DNA from: CBDDBX01 sp965225955
GTDB taxonomy: Bacteria; Acidobacteriota; Aminicenantia; UBA2199
DNA length: 64,000 nt
Reading direction: 5' to 3'
Assembly (NCBI GenBank): GCA_965225955.1
Contig: CBDDBX010000023.1
Coordinates: 1-64,000 of the forward strand
Of the stretch, positions 51,676 through 59,548 are shown piece by piece; position 1 is the first letter of the stretch; the number at the start of each line of letters is the position of its first letter. The position numbers and the translations under genes were made by a program. Below the pieces are notes generated by a model. That model did not search any database and was not told the origin of the DNA. It saw only the letters and a program-made list of their open reading frames with translations.

Positions 51676-52979
51676 TTGAGAGCTTCTGCCATCATTCCTT
51701 TAATGCCTGAAAAATCAACTTTTTCATAGACACCCTGTCTTAAAAAGTTATTTATTCCTCCAATCTTATCAACCGCTTCATCTATACCAGGATTTGCTCC
51801 TTTCGAATAGGCTCCGATATTTATAAGATCTTCCACATCCTTATAAACTGCCATCAACTCTCTCATTTTCCCATTAAAAAGCTGATGATCATCATCAACA
51901 ATTTCACTCATAAGTCGCGATACACTGCCCAGAGTATCAATCGCAGGATAGTGATTCCGGTGAGCAATATCTCTTGAAAGAACAATATGCCCGTCCAGAA
52001 TAGATCTTGCATGATCAGCAACTGGTTCAGTAACATCATCACCTTCCACCAGTACCGTATATATACCTGTAATACTTCCCTTATCTGTGAAATTACCTGC
52101 TCTTTCAAGCAGCTTGGGCATCAATGCAAAAACAGAGGGGGTATAACCTTTTGTTGAAGGAGGTTCACCAGCTGACAATCCCACTTCTCTCTGAGCCATA
52201 GCCATTCTGGTTAAAGAATCCATCATAAGCAGCACATTGTTACCTTTATCTGAGAAGTATTCTGCAATTGCAGTTGCAGTAAAGCATGCAAGAATTTTCA
52301 GCAAAGGAGACTCATCAGAAGTAGCTGCAACAACAACAGATCTCTTAAGCCCCTCTTCCCCCAGACTCTTTTCTATGAATTCCTTAAGTTCCCTGCCTCT
52401 TTCTCCTACAAGGCAGATAACATTAATATCTGCAGAAGTATTACGGGCAATCATCCCCATAAGAGTACTTTTCCCCACGCCACTACCTGCAAATATACCA
52501 ACTCTCTGTCCTGTTCCAAGAGTGATCATCCCATCAATAGCTTTAACTCCTGTTCCCATAACAGCGCCGATATTCTCTCTTGCCATAGCATTTGTCGGAT
52601 CTCTGTATATATCTATAAACTCTCCACCTTCAATTGGAGGACCTCCATCAATAGGTTCTCCCATTCCGTTGAGAACTCTCCCCAGCGCTCTCTCATCAAA
52701 CCTGAGAGAGGGATATTTCCCTGTAGAATATATCTTCTGCCCTGTAGTAAGGCCTCTGAGTTCTCCCAGAGGCATTGATATTACCTTAGAACCGTTGAAG
52801 CCGATAACCTGAAAAGGAACATCTCCACCAGGGCCTTCAACTTTAAGAACTTCACCTATTGAGGCAGCCGGACCATCTGATTCAACTGTAAGACCCGCAA
52901 CTCTTGAGATTCTGCCAAATACACGCATTGGCTCCATCTCTTTTAGTTTAGCCAGTCCTAAATCCAGTTTATCAAACAT
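51672..52979 (-). CDS. fliI: Flagellum-specific ATP synthase FliI
   Basis: Cytoplasmic ATPase of the flagellar type III export apparatus, 435 residues, forming a hexamer. It has the Walker A loop GIFAGSGVGKSTLMGM, ICLVGERGRELKEFIE, NVLLMMDSLTRMAMAQRE (Walker B) and AGEPPSTKGYTPSVF, all typical of F1-beta-like flagellar ATPases. The start overlaps the fliH stop by 8 bp. The catalytic Glu of GERGREL is present, so the enzyme should be active. It acts with FliH and FliJ, encoded on either side. Confidence 0.95.
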   Translation of the reverse strand: MFDKLDLGLAKLKEMEPMRVFGRISRVAGLTVESDGPAASIGEVLKVEGPGGDVPFQVIGFNGSKVISMPLGELRGLTTGQKIYSTGKYPSLRFDERALGRVLNGMGEPIDGGPPIEGGEFIDIYRDPTNAMARENIGAVMGTGVKAIDGMITLGTGQRVGIFAGSGVGKSTLMGMIARNTSADINVICLVGERGRELKEFIEKSLGEEGLKRSVVVAATSDESPLLKILACFTATAIAEYFSDKGNNVLLMMDSLTRMAMAQREVGLSAGEPPSTKGYTPSVFALMPKLLERAGNFTDKGSITGIYTVLVEGDDVTEPVADHARSILDGHIVLSRDIAHRNHYPAIDTLGSVSRLMSEIVDDDHQLFNGKMRELMAVYKDVEDLINIGAYSKGANPGIDEAVDKIGGINNFLRQGVYEKVDFSGIKGMMAEALK

Positions 52980-53694
52980 TCATCAACTCTTCTTTTATCA
53001 CTTCCATCAGGTGTCCCGGCTCTGTAGACACATCACCAAGTTCACTCTCTATTCTGGCACCGCCCCTTTCAACAGTTCCATCCATTTCTATATTTACAGA
53101 TGTGCAGTCCGCAAATACCTGCTTCAACTTTTCTGCATCAATTTTTGAACCATCTTCAGGATTCAGAGATACCTTCACATTTAAAGCTCCGCTTATCTTC
53201 TGGAACCCTTTTTCTATCATAGAGATAATTCGATCAGGTTCCCTGTCAAAGGTTTCACCGATTACCTTACCTGCTATAACAAAAACCAGCTCCATAAGTT
53301 TCTCTCTGGTTTCATTAATAACACTGTTTTTAGCTGTCATAAGCTCCTGAACAGAACTTCCCAGCTGATTAATATATTCTGCAGCAGCACTATCCACTCT
53401 TGCACTGAACTCAGATTCAAGTTGAGTTCTTATTGCCTGCTCCTGCCTGCTTTTCAACACATTCGCTTCCAGCTCTTTCTCTTTGTAGTGCTGCTGAGCC
53501 TCAAGAATTATTCTGTTTGCTTCTGCTTTAGCTGATGCTACGGGATCATTTCCTCCCGCATCAATAATTTCCGATCTCTGTATTGCGTCTTTTCTCTCTT
53601 CAATTATATTAGCAAGCTCTGAAACAGAGGGTATAGTAAATGTCTGAAGCATCTGACCATCTGTTTTTTCTGTTTTTAATACCTCAGACAACAT
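52972..53694 (-). CDS. fliH: Flagellar assembly protein FliH
   Basis: A 240-residue regulator of the FliI ATPase. The middle contains a long helix (AKAEANRIILEAQQHYKEKE and onward) and the C-terminal domain has KLMELVFVIAGKVIGETFD and later VERGGARIESELGDVS, the FliH/V-ATPase E-subunit pattern. The longest frame reaches 53787 deep inside fliG; the ATG at 53694 is preferred because GGAGG lies 8 nt upstream and the overlap with fliG is then 11 bp. Binds FliI dimers and links them to the export gate and C-ring. Confidence 0.9.
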   Translation of the reverse strand: MLSEVLKTEKTDGQMLQTFTIPSVSELANIIEERKDAIQRSEIIDAGGNDPVASAKAEANRIILEAQQHYKEKELEANVLKSRQEQAIRTQLESEFSARVDSAAAEYINQLGSSVQELMTAKNSVINETREKLMELVFVIAGKVIGETFDREPDRIISMIEKGFQKISGALNVKVSLNPEDGSKIDAEKLKQVFADCTSVNIEMDGTVERGGARIESELGDVSTEPGHLMEVIKEELMNV

Positions 53695-54697
53695 ATTCAT
53701 CACCTCCGGCACCACCAATAACAATAACGCCTTCTTCTTCAAGGCCTCTGACAATCTCAACAATCTCATGCTGAGATTTTTCCACATCTTTTACTCTTAT
53801 TGGACCAAGATACTCCATCTCTTCCTTGAGCATCTCCACAGCTCTCTGTGACATATTCTTAAAGAACTTACTCTTAAGCTCATCATTACTCCCCTTAAGA
53901 GATACTGCAAGGGATTTTTTATCTGTTCTCTTGAGTATTTCCGCAATACCCTGATCATCAATTAACAGAATATCTTCAAATACAAACATCAGATCCCTGA
54001 TAGAAGCTGCAAGTTCAGGATCTCTGGACTCAATCTGCTCCAGAACATTTCTGGAGGCTCTTCTGTCCATTCTGTTAAACAGTTCCGCAACAGCTTTAAC
54101 ACCACCATACTCTTCAAGGCTATATGAACCAATGGCTTCCAGTTTCTGATCAAGAACCCCGGATATCTTTTTAATAATTTCCGGTGAAATTTCTTCAAGA
54201 TTCGCCATTCTTACAACAATTTCTGATCTCATATCTTCAGGTAGGGATGAGATAAGTTCCGCCGCCTGAGATGCGCTGAGATGAGCCAGTATCAGAGCTA
54301 TAGTCTGAGGATGCTCATTCTGTATAAATTTTGAAAGCTGCTGGGGATTAACTTTTTCAAGAGATGAGAACCCGGCTGATTTTTCAAGTATTTTAACCAG
54401 TCTGTCAATAATACGTCTTGCCTCTTCTGCTCCAAGAGATTTGATAAGGACTTTCTTGGCATAATCGATGCCCCCCATTGTGAGATATTTTTTAGCAACT
54501 GTCAGATTATAAAAATCCTCAGAAACACCATCCGCAACTTCAGGTGGAACTGCACCGAGCATCGAAATTTCTCTTGAAACTTCCTGCACTTCTTCTTCAT
54601 CAAGTCGCTTAAATACTTCAGCAGTAACTTCTTCTCCAAGTACAAGTAGCAGAATTGCCGCTTTCTGAGCCCCTGTCATACTCTCTTTATCGATCAT
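53684..54697 (-). CDS. fliG: Flagellar motor switch protein FliG
   Basis: C-ring protein of 337 residues that takes torque from the stators. The N-terminal domain begins MTGAQKAAILLLVLGEEVT. The middle domain has HPQTIALILAHLSASQAAEL (EHPQ motif). The C-terminal domain has FEDILLIDDQGIAEILKRTD and LAVSLKGSNDELKSKFFKNM with the charged torque-helix residues. The ATG at 54697 has GAGGAG 7 nt upstream. The final residues are Gly-rich and then DEYVV. Spirochaetes often carry two fliG copies; this one, in the fliFGHIJ operon, is the motor copy by position (established for Treponema/Borrelia, inferred here). Confidence 0.96.
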   Translation of the reverse strand: MIDKESMTGAQKAAILLLVLGEEVTAEVFKRLDEEEVQEVSREISMLGAVPPEVADGVSEDFYNLTVAKKYLTMGGIDYAKKVLIKSLGAEEARRIIDRLVKILEKSAGFSSLEKVNPQQLSKFIQNEHPQTIALILAHLSASQAAELISSLPEDMRSEIVVRMANLEEISPEIIKKISGVLDQKLEAIGSYSLEEYGGVKAVAELFNRMDRRASRNVLEQIESRDPELAASIRDLMFVFEDILLIDDQGIAEILKRTDKKSLAVSLKGSNDELKSKFFKNMSQRAVEMLKEEMEYLGPIRVKDVEKSQHEIVEIVRGLEEEGVIVIGGAGGDEYVV

Positions 54698-54701
54698 ACT
54701 A

Positions 54702-56378
54702 TCACTCCTCAACCAGATATGTTCTTATAAGAGAAGCAGTTCCATCAGGGTTCTCTTCAGCAAACTCTCTTATTTTATCCTTAATAATTTCCATTTTCTT
54801 ATCTTCTTTTGAAAGTTTATATTTAGATCTCAGCTCTCTCTCAATCTCTTCTTCATCTTTGGCATCTTCAATAGCTGCCTGCTGCCCTTTATCAAGGATA
54901 CCACCTTCTCCCTGCAGTAGAGCTGATGCTTCACCAGCTTCAGTGGCAGATTTAACAACAGAGTACATTTTATTAAAGAGAGGTTTAAGAATCATGAAGA
55001 ATACCAGCAGAAGCCCTAAAGCATAAGAACCATATTTAATAAGCATATTTCTCATATCTGTGCTCTTCTGCTGCTCATAGTAGAACATATCTTCTGTTTC
55101 CCCGGATTTGTCAAAAGGAATATTGGCGACTTCAACAATGTCACCACGCCCTTCATTGTATCCAACTGCAGCTTTTACAATTCTTGTTATAGCATCCAGT
55201 TCCTGCTGGGTTCTTGGTTTATATGTCTTCTGAAGTTCTCCATCCACTACTGCAACCTCTGCAGCATTATCAACAACAACAGCAACAGATATTTTGCTTA
55301 TTTCCCCTACAGACTTAACCTGATGAGTAGTTTTTTTTGTTACTTCGTAATTAGTTGTGGATTTCTTGGATTCAGCCTTCGCTGCAGTTCCGCCGGCAGC
55401 ATTAATATTACCAGCCTGCGCAACATTTGAATTTACCCCAGGCACTCCGCCGGGCTTGCTGCCTGTAGACTTTGAACTCTCTTTCTGTTCAGATATTTTT
55501 ACTGTTTCGTTCGGATCTACAGCCTCTTCTTTTGTTTCAACTTTATTAAAATCGAGAGCAAGGCTTACATCAGCTCTTACCCTTCCACTTCCTACAATAG
55601 GTTCCAGCTGACTTTTAATCTTTTTCTCAAGAGCATTCTCTCTCTTTTTCTGATAACTCAGCTTACTTGTATTAACCTCTTCAAGGCGTCCACTTCCTGA
55701 ACCTACCGGCCTTGACAATAGTCGCCCGTTTATATCTACTACAGCAATATTATCGGGATTCAGTCCTTCCACAGACTGAGCTGTAAGATGAACTATTGCC
55801 GGTATAAGTCCATTTTCATAATTAACTAACGCACCAGGTTTTAATCTTAATACAATAGATGCTTTTGCTGGTTCCTGCTTTTCTATAAATACGGATCTTT
55901 TAGGTAATGTTATGTGTATCTTGGCGGAGGATACTTCATTAAGCGAAGAAATACTTCTGGCCAGCTCTCCCTCCTTTGCACGGAGGTAGTTGATATTCTG
56001 GACAAAATCTGTAGTTGACAGGGAGTTCTGGTCAAAGATCTCATAACCGACACCACCTCCCGCAGGCAGGCCCTGTTTAGCCATCTCAATTCTTAACTCC
56101 GGCACCTGTGTTTCAGGAACTTCTATAATGCTGCCATTAGCTGAAATCTTATATGGAATTTTTCTCTCTTTCAGCTTTTCAATGATAGTACCTGAATCTG
56201 ACTGTGACAGATTACTGAATAGCACGCCATAAGTCAGAGTGTTTGCAATATTGACTATAAGCATCACAATTACTACAGAAATTACTGCACTGATTCCCAG
56301 AAAAAGTCTCTGGGAAACTGTTAGTTTAGTCCAGAAATTTTTAACTTGAGACAGTGGATCTTTTTTTTCTTCCGCCAT
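54702..56378 (-). CDS. fliF: Flagellar MS-ring protein FliF
   Basis: MS-ring protein of 558 residues. It has two transmembrane segments (about 27-47 and 440-460) flanking the periplasmic part. The first ring-building domain has NLSQSDSGTIIEKLKERKIP and GYEIFDQNSLSTTDFVQNIN; the second has LARSISSLNEVSSAKIHITL. The middle loop is Gly/Ser/Lys rich. The cytoplasmic tail, beginning near 460, ends with a FliG-binding-type helix (IIKDKIREFAEENPDGTASL). The gene starts 10 bp after fliE and ends 4 bp before fliG. Confidence 0.96.
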   Translation of the reverse strand: MAEEKKDPLSQVKNFWTKLTVSQRLFLGISAVISVVIVMLIVNIANTLTYGVLFSNLSQSDSGTIIEKLKERKIPYKISANGSIIEVPETQVPELRIEMAKQGLPAGGGVGYEIFDQNSLSTTDFVQNINYLRAKEGELARSISSLNEVSSAKIHITLPKRSVFIEKQEPAKASIVLRLKPGALVNYENGLIPAIVHLTAQSVEGLNPDNIAVVDINGRLLSRPVGSGSGRLEEVNTSKLSYQKKRENALEKKIKSQLEPIVGSGRVRADVSLALDFNKVETKEEAVDPNETVKISEQKESSKSTGSKPGGVPGVNSNVAQAGNINAAGGTAAKAESKKSTTNYEVTKKTTHQVKSVGEISKISVAVVVDNAAEVAVVDGELQKTYKPRTQQELDAITRIVKAAVGYNEGRGDIVEVANIPFDKSGETEDMFYYEQQKSTDMRNMLIKYGSYALGLLLVFFMILKPLFNKMYSVVKSATEAGEASALLQGEGGILDKGQQAAIEDAKDEEEIERELRSKYKLSKEDKKMEIIKDKIREFAEENPDGTASLIRTYLVEE

Positions 56379-56388
56379 ATTTTACTTC

Positions 56389-56691
56389 CTAAGCCTGTGT
56401 TCTCATTATCTCCTGATATGAGCTCATAAGTTTTGATCTTATTTCCATCATCAGTTTAAAAGACACATCTGCCTTCTCCATTGTAATCAAAGTACTGTGA
56501 AGACTTGTCTCTTTTCCACTGATGTAGTTATTAATAGCCTTTTCTCCATCCATAATATTATTATTCACTGATCCTACAGCTTTCTCTATTATATCAGCAA
56601 ATTTACCATCTTTGGGCTCTGGATTTAAAACTTTATTTTTAAACTCAATATCTTTGAGCAGTCCGCTTACTCTTCCAATTTCAATACTCAT
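56389..56691 (-). CDS. fliE: Flagellar hook-basal body protein FliE
   Basis: A 100-residue protein that joins the MS-ring to the rod. It has FADIIEKAVGSVNNN near 31-45 and the C-terminal helix ITMEKADVSFKLMMEIRSKL near 69-88, ending YQEIMRTQA, the family signature. An ATG with GGGAGA 5 nt upstream follows the flgC stop by 2 bp. A second, FliE-like protein is encoded at 57729-58034. Confidence 0.94.
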   Translation of the reverse strand: MSIEIGRVSGLLKDIEFKNKVLNPEPKDGKFADIIEKAVGSVNNNIMDGEKAINNYISGKETSLHSTLITMEKADVSFKLMMEIRSKLMSSYQEIMRTQA

Positions 56692-56693
56692 AA

Positions 56694-57128
56694 TTATCTC
56701 CCTATTTCAAAAGCCTTTGCAATCATATTTTTTACTGAAAGAATAACTGAGATATTAGCTTCATAAGATCTTGCAGCTTCCTGTATATTGACCATTTCTG
56801 AAATCACATTAACATTTGGATAATTCACATAGCCATCTGGATCTGCATCCGGATGGTTGGGCTCATACTTTCTGAGAAGTGGTGAAGGATCTTCAACAAC
56901 CTCAGAAACTTCAACTCCAGTTCTGTCAGAATCTGCTCCTTTAAGAGCATTCTGAAAACTATTTCCCATATCCATAGAGTTAAATACAACATCTTTTCTT
57001 CTATAAGGGCCTCCTTCAGGAGTTCTTGTGGTATTAACGTTGGCTATATTTGAACTGAGCACTTCTATTCTCAGCATCTGCGCCTTCATACCTGAAGAGT
57101 TAACATCCATTACTTTATCAAGTCTCAT
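56694..57128 (-). CDS. flgC: Flagellar basal-body rod protein FlgC
   Basis: Proximal rod protein of 144 residues. The N-terminus SSGMKAQMLRIEVLSSNIAN matches the rod/hook family start; DPSPLLRKYEPNHPDADPDG is a FlgC-specific block; the C-terminus VNVISEMVNIQEAARSYEAN then LSVKNMIAKAFEIG is the conserved rod-protein helix. It starts 2 bp after flgB. Exported by the type III apparatus into the periplasmic rod. Confidence 0.95.
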   Translation of the reverse strand: MRLDKVMDVNSSGMKAQMLRIEVLSSNIANVNTTRTPEGGPYRRKDVVFNSMDMGNSFQNALKGADSDRTGVEVSEVVEDPSPLLRKYEPNHPDADPDGYVNYPNVNVISEMVNIQEAARSYEANISVILSVKNMIAKAFEIGR

Positions 57129-57130
57129 TT

Positions 57131-57514
57131 CTATTTACCTCCAGATCTTATGGCTTCTTTAAGTCCACTAAGTTTTTTGGATATAAGCTGAATACCAATA
57201 TTGTATCTGATATTGTTCTTGGTAAGCTTCATCATTTCATCATCTACATTTACATTATTCCCATCTGGCCTTGCAACGGCCTGACTTTGATGAATCATCA
57301 GGCCTTCACTACCTGACCCTATCTGCATGTGGCGGATATTTGATCTCTTTAACTCAAGACCACCCATAGAATCCTCCATTACTTCAGCGAATTCCAGAGC
57401 CTTATAACCTGGAGTATCAACATTAGCAATGTTTGAACCCAGCACCTCAGTTACCTTGACTCTTTTATCAAGATCCTGCGCCAGACCATTAATTGTTCCA
57501 TAGTTTATAAGCAT
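57131..57514 (-). CDS. flgB: Flagellar basal-body rod protein FlgB
   Basis: Proximal rod protein of 127 residues. Near the N-terminus VLGSNIANVDTPGYKALEFA is the rod-family motif; the C-terminus has DDEMMKLTKNNIRYNIGIQL. The ATG at 57514 is chosen because GGAGG lies 5 nt before it; an in-frame ATG at 57526 overlaps the ribosome site itself. It is the first of the canonical basal-body string; a 214-bp gap separates it from the FliE-like gene and holds two dyads. Confidence 0.95.
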   Translation of the reverse strand: MLINYGTINGLAQDLDKRVKVTEVLGSNIANVDTPGYKALEFAEVMEDSMGGLELKRSNIRHMQIGSGSEGLMIHQSQAVARPDGNNVNVDDEMMKLTKNNIRYNIGIQLISKKLSGLKEAIRSGGK

Positions 57515-57624
57515 TATAACCTCCACCCTACTACTGCAATTTTTCTGCCAGCTTCAGAAAATGCCTGAAACACTCTCTGTTCCTTTATTTTCGGGGGTTC
57601 AGGTTTTGTTGGTATTTTTTTTAC

Positions 57625-57662
57625 AGTTCCATTTATGTCGGAACTTTGACAGTTGCTGTCAA
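57625..57662. promoter_or_regulatory. Two adjacent dyads upstream of flgB
   Basis: AGTTCC-N9-GGAACT (57625-57645) is directly followed by TTGACAG-TTG-CTGTCAA (57646-57662), both perfect inverted repeats. The second contains TTGACA on the minus strand, which could be a -35 hexamer for flgB, though no good -10 at the right distance is obvious. They lie about 110-150 bp before the flgB start and could be operators or RNA structures. Confidence 0.45.
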
Positions 57663-57728
57663 TTGGTAGGATTTCTTCTCTGAAGTGACCGGGTCCTTCC
57701 GGTCCTGTCAGAATTTTGCAGGAATTAC

Positions 57729-58034
57729 TTACCCTTCGCTTTCTTCGCCCTTAATTTTCTGATATTCGGAAACGAGTTGTCCCTTCATCTCCATCATCTG
57801 ACGATAAGCCATATCTGCCCTTTCCAGTTCACTCATTGTGTTCTGTAGAACAGATTTATCAACTTTTTTATCGTCCTTTTCCTTATCATCAGATGTTTTT
57901 TTGTCTTCCAGAGCTTCGGAAAGAGCTTTACTGAAGTCAGAAGATTTCTTTTTATCAGGTTTTTGTTGAGGCGGTTTACTGGTAACAATTCCTGCCAGCT
58001 GTCTCCTGATTTCATCAATCTTAATATCACTCAT
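57729..58034 (-). CDS. Small FliE-like protein upstream of flgB
   Basis: A 101-residue protein with no standard name that I know. Its C-terminal helix (ELERADMAYRQMMEMKGQL, about 69-87, then VSEYQKIK) aligns without gaps to FliE residues 71-96: ADMAYRQMMEM against ADVSFKLMMEI, and YQKI against YQEI, with 11 of 26 identities by eye. The segment DFSKALSEALEDK (33-45) resembles the FliE N-terminal block. Between them lies a very charged Lys/Asp stretch (KTSDDKEKDDKKVDK) that FliE lacks. The ATG has AGGA upstream. It could be a second rod-MS-ring adaptor, an export-related decoy, or a divergent duplicate. Confidence 0.75.
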   Translation of the reverse strand: MSDIKIDEIRRQLAGIVTSKPPQQKPDKKKSSDFSKALSEALEDKKTSDDKEKDDKKVDKSVLQNTMSELERADMAYRQMMEMKGQLVSEYQKIKGEESEG

Positions 58035-58050
58035 CTTCTTTCCTCTTATA

Positions 58051-58067
58051 TCGGAAATATAATCCGA
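58051..58067. promoter_or_regulatory. Dyad upstream of the FliE-like gene
   Basis: TCGGA-N7-TCCGA is a perfect inverted repeat, 17-33 bp before the ATG and just upstream of the ribosome site. A TTGACT hexamer lies about 45 bp further upstream on the minus strand but its -10 partner is poor. Possible operator; weak evidence. Confidence 0.3.
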
Positions 58068-58262
58068 CTACTGAAACATAGCAAGTACATTGCCATATCA
58101 GTCAAAAGCTACAATCTAATAATAGCAGTATTTCAGGAAAAATACCCGAAATCCGGAGGGGAAAAAATTTCTTCTCTGAAGGAAAAAATGACACAAACAT
58201 CTATGAATAGCAAAAAAACACAGCTTATCTGCAGAATCGCCTGTGTGTTTGTCTGTTTCTTA

Positions 58263-58283
58263 ACCCTGAGCTTGTCGAAGGGT
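58263..58283. repeat. REP-like palindromic fragment
   Basis: The 321-bp gap 58035-58355 has no gene. It holds ACCCTGAGCTTGTCGAAGGG plus T, an imperfect palindrome (ACCCT/AGGGT ends, with CTTGTCGAAG inside) that I recognise as a very widespread short intergenic repeat in unrelated bacteria. Next to it is the strong terminator at 58301-58328. The rest (58068-58260) shows nothing recognisable. Confidence 0.6.
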
Positions 58284-58300
58284 GTTCTTTGTATAAAAAA

Positions 58301-58328
58301 AAAGGGAAGTCATTGCTGACTTCCCTTT
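58301..58328 (-). terminator. Intrinsic terminator of the tonB-exbB-exbD unit
   Basis: AAAGGGAAGTCA (58301-58312) and TGACTTCCCTTT (58317-58328) form a perfect 12-bp stem with a 4-nt loop. Read leftwards it is followed by an uninterrupted T run. It lies 27 bp after the exbD stop and separates this unit from the flagellar operon. Confidence 0.88.
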
Positions 58329-58355
58329 ATATTTTAAGATTTACTTAAATCTAAC

Positions 58356-58820
58356 TTATGATGTTTTAGATTCTGTAATCAGTCCAACCATTTCAACCTG
58401 GGCTTCTCTGATTTCGTCCATTACATCAACAACAGTGCCATACTCGACTTCGACGTCTGCTTTCATGAGAACCTTACGTTCTTTAAACTCTTTTGAGTCA
58501 AAAATTTCCTCAATAGCAGGTCCCAGCTTATCAAGCTGAGTTTCAATGCTACCATTAGCAGGGTCTACAACTACCAGAGGCTGATCTCCACCCTCAAGTA
58601 CAACCTTGCCATCTTTGGTTACATTAACTGTTATTAAAGTACCAGGTTCCGGCTGATCAGAAGAATTCGTAGCTTCAGGTATAGCAACGTTAGCACCTTT
58701 CTTAACCATAGGTGTAACAACCATAAAGATAATCAAGAGCACGAGAAGAATGTCGCACAGAGGTACAACATTAGGTTCAGACCTCGCAGTCTTGTGATCT
58801 GAAGCTCCACCGCCAGCCAT
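58356..58820 (-). CDS. exbD: ExbD/TolR family biopolymer transport protein
   Basis: Inner-membrane protein of 154 residues with one N-terminal helix and a periplasmic domain. The helix carries the key Asp23 in EPNVVPLCDILLVLLIIFMV, the proton-site residue of ExbD/TolR. The periplasmic part has VLMKADVEVEYGTVVDVMDE, typical of the family. It starts 2 bp after exbB and is followed by a strong terminator. It powers a TonB-type protein together with ExbB, here encoded in the order tonB-exbB-exbD. TolR would be the alternative name. Confidence 0.92.
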   Translation of the reverse strand: MAGGGASDHKTARSEPNVVPLCDILLVLLIIFMVVTPMVKKGANVAIPEATNSSDQPEPGTLITVNVTKDGKVVLEGGDQPLVVVDPANGSIETQLDKLGPAIEEIFDSKEFKERKVLMKADVEVEYGTVVDVMDEIREAQVEMVGLITESKTS

Positions 58821-58822
58821 TA

Positions 58823-59506
58823 TCAGGCTCCTTTTTTATATTTCAGTTTGATAAAGTGGTCAAGAAGAGTTGATGAAGCGTTAGCCATTTCACCGGTGAA
58901 TACTTCAACTTTAGCAAGAAGAGTGTTGAAGAACATAACCGCAACAACCGCAACGATAATACCGAAACCAGTTGTAAGAAGCGCTTCCGCGATACCAGCA
59001 GCAACTGTACCAATACCACCTGAACCAGAAACTGACATAGCCTGGAACGCATTAATGATACCGAAAACTGTACCAAAGAGACCAACGAATGGACCAGTTG
59101 AACCGATTGTAGCCATGAAGCCCAGTCCTCTTTTGAATTCCTGAACGCCTTTAATTGTAGCTACTTCGATAGCTCTTTTTGCTGACTCAACCTGCTCACT
59201 GTAAGGAGCGTTTGAATCTGACTGGAACTGCAGTTCAGTAAGACCAGCACTCAGAACCTTAGCAAGGTGGCTGTTTTTGAATCTTTTATCTGAAGCAAGT
59301 TTGATGCATTCATCAACTTTGTTATCTCTCAGAAGTTTGCTGATAAGACCAAGCAGAACTTTTGACTGTGATTTAGCTTTTGCATATACGAAGAGTCTTT
59401 CAACCCCGCAACCAACTGAATAAACTGACATAATAATAAGAGTGAAAACAACAAATTTAGCAATAAAACCCATCGCTTCCCACATTTCATGTAAATCAAA
59501 TGACAT
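58823..59506 (-). CDS. exbB: ExbB/TolQ/MotA family proton channel protein
   Basis: Inner-membrane proton-channel protein of 227 residues with three helices: one near the N-terminus (GFIAKFVVFTLIIMSVYSVG) and two in the C-terminal half. The conserved block LGFMATIGSTGPFVGLFGTV around 125-145 and IAEALLTTGFGIIVAVVAVM near 168-187 are the MotA_ExbB core. The ATG has CGGAGG 7 nt upstream. Pairs with ExbD and the adjacent TonB to energise outer-membrane transport. Confidence 0.93.
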   Translation of the reverse strand: MSFDLHEMWEAMGFIAKFVVFTLIIMSVYSVGCGVERLFVYAKAKSQSKVLLGLISKLLRDNKVDECIKLASDKRFKNSHLAKVLSAGLTELQFQSDSNAPYSEQVESAKRAIEVATIKGVQEFKRGLGFMATIGSTGPFVGLFGTVFGIINAFQAMSVSGSGGIGTVAAGIAEALLTTGFGIIVAVVAVMFFNTLLAKVEVFTGEMANASSTLLDHFIKLKYKKGA

Positions 59507-59548
59507 AATAAACCTCCGTTTAAAATTATAATAATAAATAAAAAAAAA

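Noticed and set aside
57687..57704. GACCGG-N6-CCGGTC hairpin downstream of the FliE-like gene
   Set aside because: A 6-bp stem without a following T run in the reading direction; not enough for a terminator call.
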